A DNA stretch of 64,000 nt from Porphyrobacter sp. SLTP (GTDB lineage Bacteria; Pseudomonadota; Alphaproteobacteria; Sphingomonadales; Sphingomonadaceae), in NCBI RefSeq assembly GCF_009905735.1, contig NZ_JAAALE010000006.1, positions 62,001-126,000 of the forward strand. The letters run 5' to 3'. The position numbers and the translations under genes were made by a program. Of this stretch, positions 32,108-40,143 are shown one piece after another (position 1 is the stretch's first letter; every line of letters starts with the position of its first letter). Below the pieces are notes generated by a model. That model worked only from the letters and a program-made list of their open reading frames with translations. It ran no database searches and was not told the origin of the DNA.

Positions 32108-33307
32108 ATGACGATTGACCGAAAAATGCTGGCCCTGATCGGCGGGGCCGCGATCATTGCCCTTGTAGGTGGCGGCGCGGGCTATGTGCTGCGCGGCGAC
32201 GCTGCACAGAGTGATGAAGCTGCTAAAGGCGCTGAGTCTGGCGGCGATGCGGAGGCCGAGGTGGCGCCAGGGGAAGGCACCATCATGGTGACCGAAGCGC
32301 AGCTGCGCACAGCAGGGATCGTGGTTGCGGCAGTCGGAGAAGGCTTTGCCGGGGGCGAAGTGACAACGGCGGGCGTGCTCGTGCCGCCGACACAGTCGGT
32401 CGGTCATGTCACCGCACGCACGTCGGGCGTTGTCGTGCGGATCTTGCGCCAGCTCGGCGACCGGGTCGCGGTAGGTGATGCGCTCGCTGTCATTGACAGC
32501 CGCGAGGTTGCCGAGGCGCAGGGCGCATCGGCACGCGCACGGCGCGCAGCCGAAGCCGCACGCACTGTTCTTGCGCGAGAGGAAAGTCTGTTCCGCCAAC
32601 GTGTCACGGCACGTCAGGAATATGAAGCAGCGCAAGCCGCCTACGATGCGGCGCGAATTGATGCGCAGCAAGCCGAGCAAGCCTTGCGTGCGCTGGGTGC
32701 AGGGACGGGAGGAGGCACCACCCGGCTGATGACGCTGCGTTCGCCGGTTGCGGGTGAGGTTACTTCGGTGACCGTTACGCCGGGTGAATATGTTCCGCCC
32801 GAGCGCGAGCTGTTTCAGGTTGCCGATCCGCGCACGGTCTGGGCGGAATTGATGATCCCTGCGCGCGATATCCAGCGCGTTCGGGTCGGCCAGACGATGA
32901 TGCTTTCTGTTCAGGGTAGCGATCACCCGCACACGGGCCGTATCCGGTTCCTCTCTCCCGCTGTTGATCCGGCCACCGGGGCGGCCAAGGCGATCGCCAC
33001 CATCGACAATCGCGATGGCGACCTTCGTGTCGGCCAGAATGTCAGTGCGCGGGTCACGACGCCCGGGAGCGATGGCCAGCGGGTGCCAGTGGTGCCGCGC
33101 AGCGCGATCCAGGAGGTTGAGGGGCGCAGTGTTGTTTTCGTGCGCACGCCGCGCGGCTTTGTCGTGCGGCCGGTGACGGTGGGCACTGGCAGCGATTCCG
33201 CCGTGCCGATCATCTCGGGTCTGCGCGTCGGCGAACGCGTCGCGACCGTCAATGCCTTCGTCCTCAAAGCGGAACTCGGCAAGGCCGAGGCCGAACATGA
33301 TCATTGA
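32108..33307 (+). CDS. czcB: RND efflux periplasmic adaptor (membrane fusion protein)
   Basis: 399 residues. An N-terminal membrane segment (LALIGGAAIIALVGGGAGYVL) precedes an acidic linker, then a lipoyl/hairpin adaptor: VGHVTARTSGVVVRILRQLGDRVAVGDALAVI, a coiled-coil region (about 145-210), LRSPVAGEVTSVTVTPGEYVPPE and the beta-barrel. The terminal EAEHDH tail could bind metal. It ends 11 bp before czcA. Confidence 0.93.
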   Translation: MTIDRKMLALIGGAAIIALVGGGAGYVLRGDAAQSDEAAKGAESGGDAEAEVAPGEGTIMVTEAQLRTAGIVVAAVGEGFAGGEVTTAGVLVPPTQSVGHVTARTSGVVVRILRQLGDRVAVGDALAVIDSREVAEAQGASARARRAAEAARTVLAREESLFRQRVTARQEYEAAQAAYDAARIDAQQAEQALRALGAGTGGGTTRLMTLRSPVAGEVTSVTVTPGEYVPPERELFQVADPRTVWAELMIPARDIQRVRVGQTMMLSVQGSDHPHTGRIRFLSPAVDPATGAAKAIATIDNRDGDLRVGQNVSARVTTPGSDGQRVPVVPRSAIQEVEGRSVVFVRTPRGFVVRPVTVGTGSDSAVPIISGLRVGERVATVNAFVLKAELGKAEAEHDH

Positions 33308-33318
33308 GAGGACGAACC

Positions 33319-36300
33319 ATGATTGAAAAAATCCTCGCCTTCGCCGTCGAGCGAAGGGTGCTGGTGGTCCTCCTGACCGCGTTTGCCGCCATTTATGGTG
33401 CGACCCAGCTTGTACAACTGCCTGTCGATGCGGTGCCCGACATCACCAACCGGCAGGTGCAGATCAACGCCGTTGCGCCCTCGCTCGGGCCGACGGAAAT
33501 GGAACGCCAAGTCAGCTATCCTATTGAAACTGCCATGGCGGGCATGCCCGGCCTCGTTGAAACCCGCTCGATTTCGCGCAACGGGTTTGCGCAGGTCACG
33601 GTGATCTTCACCGATGATACCGATCTCTATTTCGCCCGCCAGCAAGTAGGTGAGCGCTTGACGCAGGCGGCGGGCACGTTGCCGCCGGGGGTGGATCCAC
33701 AGATCGGACCGGTATCTACCGGCCTTGGCGAAGTGCTGATGTGGACGGTCGACTTCGCGCATCCCGACGGGCGCGGGGCTCCGCGCGCGCGGGCCGGGCA
33801 GCCGGGCTGGCAAACTGACGGCAGCTATCTTACTCCTGAGGGACAGCGGCTGACGACGCCGGAAGAGCGGCTGACCTACCTGCGTACGGTCCAGGACTGG
33901 ATCATTCGGCCACAGATGCGTCAGGTTGCCAATGTCGCAGGGGTCGACGCCATCGGCGGTTTCGTGAAGCAATATGAAGTCGCACCTGATCCGGTGCGGC
34001 TCGCCGCCGCCGGTCTTTCGATGACCGATCTCGTCGACGCGCTCGAACGTGGCAATGTGTCGAGCGGTGCCGGCGTGGTCGAGCGCAGCGGGGAAGGACT
34101 GGTGGTTCGCGCCGATGCCCGGGTGTCACGCGGGTCTGAGATTGCCAATATCGTGATTGCCCAGCGGGGCGGGGCGCCGGTGCGGGTCATTGATGTGGCG
34201 ACCATTTCGTCGGGTCGCGAGGTCCGCACGGGTGCAGCCAGCGTCAATGGTCATGGCGCTGTGGTTGGCACCGCCCTGATGCTTGCAGGTGGCAACAGCC
34301 GCACGGTGGCGGCCGAATCCGCCGAGAAGCTCGATGAGATCGGCGCGGCCCTCCCGCCCGGTATTGTCGTGACGCCGGTGCTTGATCGTTCGGTGCTGGT
34401 TGATGCGACGATCAGCACGGTGGCCAAGAACCTGACCGAGGGCGCGCTCCTTGTTATTGTCGTCCTGTTTCTGCTGCTCGGCAATTTCCGCGCTGCCATC
34501 ATCACGGCGCTGGTGATCCCGCTGTCGATGCTGCTGGCGGCAATCGGGATGGTCAAAGGGGGTGTTTCAGGCAATCTGATGAGTCTCGGCGCGCTCGATT
34601 TCGGTCTGATTGTCGATGGTGCGGTCATCATCGTTGAAAATTGCCTGCGCCGTCTGGCCGAGCGTCAGCATCATGAAGACAGGTTGCTCAGTTTGCAGGA
34701 GCGGCTTCACGAAGTGATGGTTGCGGCGCGCGAGATGATCCGCCCATCGGTGTTCGGTCAGGCCATCATTATCCTGGTGTATCTGCCGCTGCTCGCGTTC
34801 GACGGGGTGGAAGGCAAGATGTTCGCGCCGATGGCGATCACCGTGATGCTGGCACTGACCGCAGCCTTTGTCCTCTCGCTGACCTTCGTACCAGCGATGG
34901 TGGCGCTGCTCGTGACTGGCAAGGTCGAGGAGAAGGAGCCGCGCGTGCTGGCGGCAACGCGGAGCCGTTATGAGCCATTGCTCGACAAGGCGCTTGCCCG
35001 GCCATGGGTGGCCATCGGCTCGGGAGCGGCGATTTTCCTTGTCGCGCTCGTCGCTTTCACCAGCCTTGGTCGCGAGTTCATTCCCCAGCTCGACGAGAAG
35101 AATTTCGCGCTCCACGCGATGCGGATCCCGTCGACGAGTGTCGAGCAATCGGCCTCAATGCAGTTGCAGGTTGAGCGGGTGATTGCTGGCTTTCCGGAGG
35201 TCGCGACGGTCTTTTCAAAGACGGGCACGGCGGAAGTGGCGACTGACCCGATGCCCGGCAATGTGTCCGACACTTTCGTGATCCTGCACCCACGAGAGGA
35301 GTGGACCGATCCGTCCGAAACAAAGGCCGCGCTGATTGCCCGGGTGGAAGCCCGGCTGAACACGCTGCTCGGCAACAATTATGAGTTGAGCCAGCCTATC
35401 CAGATGCGCTTTAACGAGCTGATTTCGGGCGTTCGATCCGATGTAGCGGTCAAGGTCTATGGCGATGATTTTGAAACACTCAATGCCACGGCGCAGCGCG
35501 TTGCAGCTGCGCTGCGCGCGGTCGACGGTGCTTCGGATGTCAAGGTTGAGCAGACCGAAGGATTGCCGGCGCTTGTGATCGATTTCGACCGGGCAGCGAT
35601 TGCAGCCTATGGTCTGTCGGTTGGCGACGTGACTGATGTGGTGCAGATCGCGCTCGGCGGCCGCGAGGCCGGGCTGGTGTTCGAAGGCGATCGGCGGTTT
35701 GATGTCGTGGTGCGCCTGCCCGAAGAGCAGCGGCGCGATCTCGATGCGCTTGCGGCCTTACCAGTTGCATTGCCATCGGCAGATGGCACGGCGCGGTCCG
35801 TGCAGCTTGGCCAGCTCGTTCGCTTCCGCATTGAAAACGGACCCAACCAGGTCAGCCGCGAAAACGGCAAGCGTCGGGTTGTTGTGCAGGCTAATGTGCG
35901 CGGGCGGGACTTGGGCTCGTTCGTTGCCGATGCGCAAGCCGCGGTCGCCAATGATGTGCAGATTCCTCCGGGTCTGTGGATCGACTGGGGCGGCCAGTTC
36001 GAGAATCTCGAACGTGCGCAAAATCGCCTCAGTATTGTGGTGCCACTTGTCTTCGCGGCGATCTTCGCCTTGCTTTACGCAGCGCTGGGGTCGGCAAGCC
36101 GTGCGGCGATGGTCTTCTCCGCCGTCCCGCTCGCGCTGAGCGGGGGCGTGCTGCTGCTATGGCTGCGTGGCATGCCCTTTTCGGTCTCTGCAGCGGTTGG
36201 CTTCATCGCTCTGTCGGGCGTGGCAGTGCTCAATGGGCTGGTCATGATGTCGAGCATCCTTGCGCTGCGTCAGAACGGCAAGGGCGTGCTGGAATCGGTG

Positions 36301-36561
36301 CGCGAAGGGGCGCTGATGCGTTTGCGACCCGTGCTGATGACGGCATTGGTGGCCAGTCTTGGTTTCGTGCCGATGGCGCTGGCGAGCGGCACAGGTGCGG
36401 AAGTGCAGCGACCGATCGCGACGGTGGTGATCGGCGGATTGATCTCGGCGACCTTGCTGACCTTGGTCGTCCTGCCGGCGCTGGCCCGGCTTGTGCTTGA
36501 CCGGGAAGCCAGGCGCTTTCCGGACGAAGAGCCTCAGCCGCTTTCGCCCGTGATGGCTTAG
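33319..36561 (+). CDS. czcA: HME-family RND heavy-metal efflux pump
   Basis: 1080 residues, the normal length. Start at 33319 has GAGAGGACG upstream. It begins MIEKILAFAVERRVLVVLL, typical of CusA/CzcA inner-membrane proton antiporters, with two large periplasmic loops and about twelve membrane helices. The TM4 signature LDFGLIVDGAVIIVEN (from residue 426) contains the two Asp of the Zn/Co-type group (DFG...D), and favours a CzcA-like rather than CusA-like pump. It is the third gene of the czcCBA operon. Confidence 0.95.
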   Translation: MIEKILAFAVERRVLVVLLTAFAAIYGATQLVQLPVDAVPDITNRQVQINAVAPSLGPTEMERQVSYPIETAMAGMPGLVETRSISRNGFAQVTVIFTDDTDLYFARQQVGERLTQAAGTLPPGVDPQIGPVSTGLGEVLMWTVDFAHPDGRGAPRARAGQPGWQTDGSYLTPEGQRLTTPEERLTYLRTVQDWIIRPQMRQVANVAGVDAIGGFVKQYEVAPDPVRLAAAGLSMTDLVDALERGNVSSGAGVVERSGEGLVVRADARVSRGSEIANIVIAQRGGAPVRVIDVATISSGREVRTGAASVNGHGAVVGTALMLAGGNSRTVAAESAEKLDEIGAALPPGIVVTPVLDRSVLVDATISTVAKNLTEGALLVIVVLFLLLGNFRAAIITALVIPLSMLLAAIGMVKGGVSGNLMSLGALDFGLIVDGAVIIVENCLRRLAERQHHEDRLLSLQERLHEVMVAAREMIRPSVFGQAIIILVYLPLLAFDGVEGKMFAPMAITVMLALTAAFVLSLTFVPAMVALLVTGKVEEKEPRVLAATRSRYEPLLDKALARPWVAIGSGAAIFLVALVAFTSLGREFIPQLDEKNFALHAMRIPSTSVEQSASMQLQVERVIAGFPEVATVFSKTGTAEVATDPMPGNVSDTFVILHPREEWTDPSETKAALIARVEARLNTLLGNNYELSQPIQMRFNELISGVRSDVAVKVYGDDFETLNATAQRVAAALRAVDGASDVKVEQTEGLPALVIDFDRAAIAAYGLSVGDVTDVVQIALGGREAGLVFEGDRRFDVVVRLPEEQRRDLDALAALPVALPSADGTARSVQLGQLVRFRIENGPNQVSRENGKRRVVVQANVRGRDLGSFVADAQAAVANDVQIPPGLWIDWGGQFENLERAQNRLSIVVPLVFAAIFALLYAALGSASRAAMVFSAVPLALSGGVLLLWLRGMPFSVSAAVGFIALSGVAVLNGLVMMSSILALRQNGKGVLESVREGALMRLRPVLMTALVASLGFVPMALASGTGAEVQRPIATVVIGGLISATLLTLVVLPALARLVLDREARRFPDEEPQPLSPVMA

Positions 36562-36674
36562 ACGAATGACCAAGAAAATAGACCAAAGCTCAGGAGAGAC
36601 GCAATGAACAGCAGCGGTAAGCGAAGTGCATCGGCTCTTGGCGGCCCTTGCAATGGCTCCTTGGTGGCAAGCTG

Positions 36675-37595
36675 ATGGGCGCGGGTCATGATCATGGCAA
36701 TGCCGGTCACCAGGGCCATAGCCATGGCGCTGGTGCCAGCACCCGGCGCCTTGCCATTGCGCTCGGACTGACGACGACCTTCCTGATCGCCGAGTTGGTC
36801 GGGGCCTTTGTCTTTGACAGCCTGGCGCTGCTTTCTGACGCTGCGCATATGTTTACTGACAGTGCGGCGCTGGCGATTGCGCTGGCGGCGGTCAAGATCG
36901 GTCAGCGTCCGCCCGATGATCAGCGTACCTTCGGCTATCGGCGATTCGAGATATTGGCTGCTGCCTTCAACGCGATCCTGCTGTTTGCGGTCGCCGGATA
37001 CATTCTGATCGAGGGGATTGGGCGGTTCTTTGCACCGCAGCCCGTTGAATCGGTCGGGATGCTGATTGTCGCAACGCTCGGGTTGCTCGTGAACCTTATT
37101 GCCATGCGGATCCTTGCTGGTGGCAAGGACGACAGCCTCAATATCAAGGGGGCGTATCTCGAGGTGTGGGCTGACATGCTCGGCTCGCTTGGCGTCATTG
37201 GTGCGGCCATTGCAATCTATTTCACCGGCCTCAACTGGATCGACCCGATCGTCGCGATCGCGATCGGTCTCTGGGTGCTGCCGCGCACGTGGATATTGCT
37301 GCGCGACACCATGCATATCCTCCTACAAGGCGTGCCGCGTGGGTTTGACCTCAAAGCCATCCGCACGGCGATGGCCGAGATGCAGGGCGTGAACGGGGTT
37401 CACGACCTGCATCTGTGGTCGGTCGCGGGCGACGACGCTAGCCTGACCGCGCATGTTGCGATTGATGGCGGGGAGGATGCAGAAGTAGTGCGGCGTGATG
37501 TGGCAGACATGCTGGCAGCGCAGTTCGCGATCCATCACGTCACAATCCAGACAGAAACTGTTCCATGCACCGATGAGACGGTATTGCATCGCTAA
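36675..37595 (+). CDS. czcD: CzcD-type cation diffusion facilitator
   Basis: 306 residues from ATG 36675. The N-terminus is His-rich (GHDHGNAGHQGHSHGAG), as in CzcD/ZitB. The family motif SLALLSDAAHMFTDSAALAIAL (His and Asp of the metal site) and EVWADMLGSLGVI in TM5 are present. The cytoplasmic C-terminal domain (GVNGVHDLHLWSV) is intact. It follows czcA by 113 bp and likely exports Zn, Co or Cd. It converges on the glutaredoxin-MauE gene, leaving 16 bp between. Confidence 0.95.
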   Translation: MGAGHDHGNAGHQGHSHGAGASTRRLAIALGLTTTFLIAELVGAFVFDSLALLSDAAHMFTDSAALAIALAAVKIGQRPPDDQRTFGYRRFEILAAAFNAILLFAVAGYILIEGIGRFFAPQPVESVGMLIVATLGLLVNLIAMRILAGGKDDSLNIKGAYLEVWADMLGSLGVIGAAIAIYFTGLNWIDPIVAIAIGLWVLPRTWILLRDTMHILLQGVPRGFDLKAIRTAMAEMQGVNGVHDLHLWSVAGDDASLTAHVAIDGGEDAEVVRRDVADMLAAQFAIHHVTIQTETVPCTDETVLHR

Positions 37596-37611
37596 ATTGG
37601 CGATTTCCACC

Positions 37612-38349
37612 CTACGTCATCATCCACACTGCCATGCCGATCATCATTAGGTTTTCTGTCAATGAGACAAAGCCCAGCGGCACATTGCTGTCACCGCCGA
37701 CGCAGGCGCATTTGAGTTCGCGCTTGTCGATATAGACTGCCTTGAAGACCGAGATGGCACCGATTGTGCCGATGAACAGCGCCACCGGTATCGAGAGCCA
37801 ATGCAGCTGGCCGGAAACCATCAGCACGCCGGCCAAGCCCTCGGCGAAGGGATAGAGGGTCGCATAAGGCACCCAGCGCTTTGCCAACAGGTCGTAATTG
37901 AGGAACATCGTTGCGAACTTGTCGACATTCTGGAGCTTGAGCAGCGCCAGCACGCACATGCTGAAGGCAATAAACCACTCCGCAACGCGAACGCTCAGAG
38001 CCGTGCCATCGACCGCGATGCCAGCTGCCATCGCCATCGCTGCGGTCATGGCGAAGAGCGCGATTATCGGGCGGTAGCTGGTCGCATTGGGATCGGGGAC
38101 CTTGATCCCGAAGTATCGCCGCAGGTCGTCATGCCCTCCAATACGCTCACCGTCGATGAAGGTCTGAGGTGTGGTTGCAACCCCGTGTTCAGCCTTGAAC
38201 GCGTCGGTCTGTTCGCGCGTGGTGAGATGCCGATCATCGACCTTGTAGCCGCGCGTTTCGAGCAGATGCTTGGATTTCAGGCCATAAGGGCAGGTGTGAT
38301 TGGGCATGACCATGCGGTGGAGCACCGCGGTTTTGGTGGGTGAGGGCAT
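37612..38349 (-). CDS. Glutaredoxin domain fused to MauE/DoxX-like membrane domain
   Basis: About 245 residues from ATG 38349. Residues ~9-80 form a glutaredoxin with a single-Cys site (HTCPYGLKSK), then TTPQTFIDGERIGGHDDL. The rest is a MauE-like membrane domain with four or five segments. A Cys-x-Cys (LKCACVGGD) lies near the C-terminus. A MerR-type divergent promoter (38384-38414) drives it. Such fusions often sit in metal- and thiol-stress loci; reduction of a membrane or periplasmic target is inferred. Confidence 0.85.
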   Translation of the reverse strand: MPSPTKTAVLHRMVMPNHTCPYGLKSKHLLETRGYKVDDRHLTTREQTDAFKAEHGVATTPQTFIDGERIGGHDDLRRYFGIKVPDPNATSYRPIIALFAMTAAMAMAAGIAVDGTALSVRVAEWFIAFSMCVLALLKLQNVDKFATMFLNYDLLAKRWVPYATLYPFAEGLAGVLMVSGQLHWLSIPVALFIGTIGAISVFKAVYIDKRELKCACVGGDSNVPLGFVSLTENLMMIGMAVWMMT

Positions 38350-38383
38350 TGGTGAATTCCTTTGAATCGATGCAATACCACCC

Positions 38384-38414
38384 ATATAAGTTCCGTACCA
38401 TGGTACGGGATCAA
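38384..38414 (-). promoter_or_regulatory. MerR-type promoter and operator for the glutaredoxin-MauE gene
   Basis: On the minus strand TTGATC (38414-38409) and TTATAT (38389-38384) have a 19-bp spacer containing the perfect palindrome CCGTACCATGGTACGG (38393-38408). This is the MerR arrangement, next to a divergent merR-like gene. Confidence 0.83.
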
Positions 38415-38422
38415 GGCTCAAA

Positions 38423-38830
38423 ATGAAAATCGGTGAGTTTGCCCGCGCAGGCGGGGTCAATGTCGAGACGATCCGCTATTATCAGCGGCGCGGATTGCTG
38501 GCGCAGCCTGCGCGGCATGAGGGGCCACGCCGCTATACGCGCATCGATCTTGGCCGTTTGCAATCGATCCGCTCGGCGCAGATTGCGGGCTTCACGCTTG
38601 ACGAGATCGCGACCCTTCTTGCTCTCGATACGGGCGATCGCACAGCGGCGCAGAATCTGGCACGCGTTAGGATCGCGGCTCTCGATGAGAAAATCGCGAC
38701 GTTGCAAACCATGCGGGGAGCCCTCGTCAGGCTCGCCGATAACTGTGCGTCGGAACAATCCGGACCCTGTCCCATCATCGATGCTTTCAGCTTTGCGCAA
38801 GAAAATGCAGGATCGAAGGTGGCAACATGA
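38423..38830 (+). CDS. MerR-family regulator (HMRTR-like)
   Basis: 135 residues. The winged helix MKIGEFARAGGVNVETIRYYQRRGLL and long dimer helix are typical; the metal-binding end has DNCASEQSGPCPIID, a Cys pair as in mercury-type MerR. No merA, merT or merP is in the window, so the inducer may be another thiophilic metal. The gene sits divergent to the glutaredoxin-MauE gene and shares its operator. Confidence 0.9.
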   Translation: MKIGEFARAGGVNVETIRYYQRRGLLAQPARHEGPRRYTRIDLGRLQSIRSAQIAGFTLDEIATLLALDTGDRTAAQNLARVRIAALDEKIATLQTMRGALVRLADNCASEQSGPCPIIDAFSFAQENAGSKVAT

Positions 38831-38876
38831 GGGGTTTTTGCCGCGCCCGCGTATACTACGTCGAAGGAGCTTCTTG

Positions 38877-39134
38877 ATGGACCTCGACACAAATCTCGCC
38901 CGACTGGCTAGGCTTCCCGTTCCGGATCTTTCCGCCCTTGACGGCGGAAGGCTGGCGGCCCGCGCGCAGAACGAGGTGCGGCAGACGCGGGCGATGCTCG
39001 GATTGGGGCTTGTGATGTCGCTTGGGATAGGGGTCGTCGGCGGGCTCCAAGTGCCGGCACGCGCCGAGGTGCCCCTGGCTGCCTTCGGTCCGCCTTCTTC
39101 GCTTACGCCCTTGATTGCACTGGGTCAGGAATGA
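38877..39134 (+). CDS. CnrY-like anti-sigma candidate (single-pass membrane protein)
   Basis: 85 residues, ATG 38877 with GAAGGAGCTTCTTG upstream. A cytoplasmic N-terminal part (about 1-38) is followed by one membrane segment (MLGLGLVMSLGIGVVGGL) and a short outside tail. It overlaps the next gene by 4 bp. Position and topology resemble CnrY/NccY, which hold the CnrH sigma factor at the membrane. Sequence identity to CnrY was not checked, so the call rests on context. Confidence 0.6.
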   Translation: MDLDTNLARLARLPVPDLSALDGGRLAARAQNEVRQTRAMLGLGLVMSLGIGVVGGLQVPARAEVPLAAFGPPSSLTPLIALGQE

Positions 39135-39568
39135 ACCTCCGTCGTATCGCCTTGGCGGCAGGCCTGATCATTGCGCTCGCGCTGGTCGGGGTGTGGCTTG
39201 GGCGCATGCTTCAACCCGCACCGCACCATGGTGGGGCTGAACTCCATGCCTTGATTCATGGTGAGCTCGACCTTGATCCGGCCCAGGAACAAGAACTGAC
39301 CGCACTGGAGCGCCAGTTTGCTGCGCGGCGCGAGGCGCTGGAAGACCGGCTCAGGCGAAGCAATGCACTCCTCGGCGACGCCATCGCCGCCGAACATGAA
39401 TATGGTCCCCGCGTTTCTGCGGCGGTGGACGATACGCATGATGCTATGGGGGATCTCCAGAAGGCGACGCTCGAGCATGTTTTCGCGATGCGGGCCATTC
39501 TTCGTCCCGATCAACAGGCGCGGTTCGATGCGGTGGTTAGCAAGAGCCTCGCTACACAGCCGCAGTGA
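39131..39568 (+). CDS. Periplasmic heavy-metal sensor (CnrX-like)
   Basis: 145 residues. The N-terminal membrane anchor (IALAAGLIIALALVGVWLG) is followed by a soluble helical domain with HHGGAELHALIHGELDLDPAQEQELTALERQF and HDAMGDLQKATLEHVFAMRAIL, characteristic of the Metal_resist/CnrX group; the His residues are the likely ligands. It ends in a GTGA overlap with the sigma factor gene. It would sense metal and release the sigma factor. Confidence 0.82.
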   Translation: MNLRRIALAAGLIIALALVGVWLGRMLQPAPHHGGAELHALIHGELDLDPAQEQELTALERQFAARREALEDRLRRSNALLGDAIAAEHEYGPRVSAAVDDTHDAMGDLQKATLEHVFAMRAILRPDQQARFDAVVSKSLATQPQ

Positions 39569-40137
39569 CCTCAGACAATCTGGATGTGGCGCTTATACGC
39601 GACGCGCGGGCTGGCCTGTCGGGCGCGCAACGTGCTCTCGTCGAGCGCTACCGTGAGACCGTGTACCGGCTTGCGCGCTCCGCGACGGGTGATCCTGAGG
39701 AAGCCTTCGATATCGCGCAGGAAACGTTCGTCGCGGCATTTGCTGCGCTGAACCGTTATGATCCCGAGCGACCTTTCAAGGCATGGATCAGCGCCATCAC
39801 GCTCAACAAATGCCGGGACTGGGCTCGTCGCCGCGCGGTCAGGCGGTTTATCGGTCTGCCGATGCCCGAGCACACGGCGGACTGGATTGCTGATGATGCG
39901 CCTTCGGCGGAAACACTTGCTGCAGACCGCGCCGAGCTTGCCGCCACCGCCCGTGCGATCGCCGAGCTTCCAGCCATGCTGAAAGAGGTGTTGATTCTGT
40001 GCACGGTTGAGGGCCTGAGCCAGCAGGAGGCAGCAATGACGCTGGGCATCAGTGTCAAGGCGGTCGAGACGCGGCTTTCTCGCGCGCGTCAAAAATTGGT
40101 GGGCATTGTGAGGGGTAGCACGGACGCGCGCGTATAG
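39565..40137 (+). CDS. ECF-type RNA polymerase sigma factor (CnrH-like)
   Basis: 190 residues starting with GTG, overlapping the sensor stop. Region 2 (VYRLARSATGDPEEAFDIAQETFVAAFAAL, RPFKAWISAITLNKCRDWARR) and region 4 (LPAMLKEVLILCTVEGLSQQEAAMTLGISVKAVETRLSRARQKL) are clear. With its two upstream partners it makes a CnrYXH-like module. copA begins 7 bp downstream, so metal sensing probably drives the copper operon as well as its own genes. Confidence 0.9.
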   Translation: MTSDNLDVALIRDARAGLSGAQRALVERYRETVYRLARSATGDPEEAFDIAQETFVAAFAALNRYDPERPFKAWISAITLNKCRDWARRRAVRRFIGLPMPEHTADWIADDAPSAETLAADRAELAATARAIAELPAMLKEVLILCTVEGLSQQEAAMTLGISVKAVETRLSRARQKLVGIVRGSTDARV

Positions 40138-40143
40138 AAGCGT

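Noticed and set aside
32084-33304. 406-codon open frame on the minus strand
   Set aside because: It is antisense to czcB, which has adaptor motifs and operon context.
38423-38830. Mercury resistance operon headed by this MerR
   Set aside because: No merA, merT, merP or merB is present in the window. The only divergent partner is a glutaredoxin-MauE gene.
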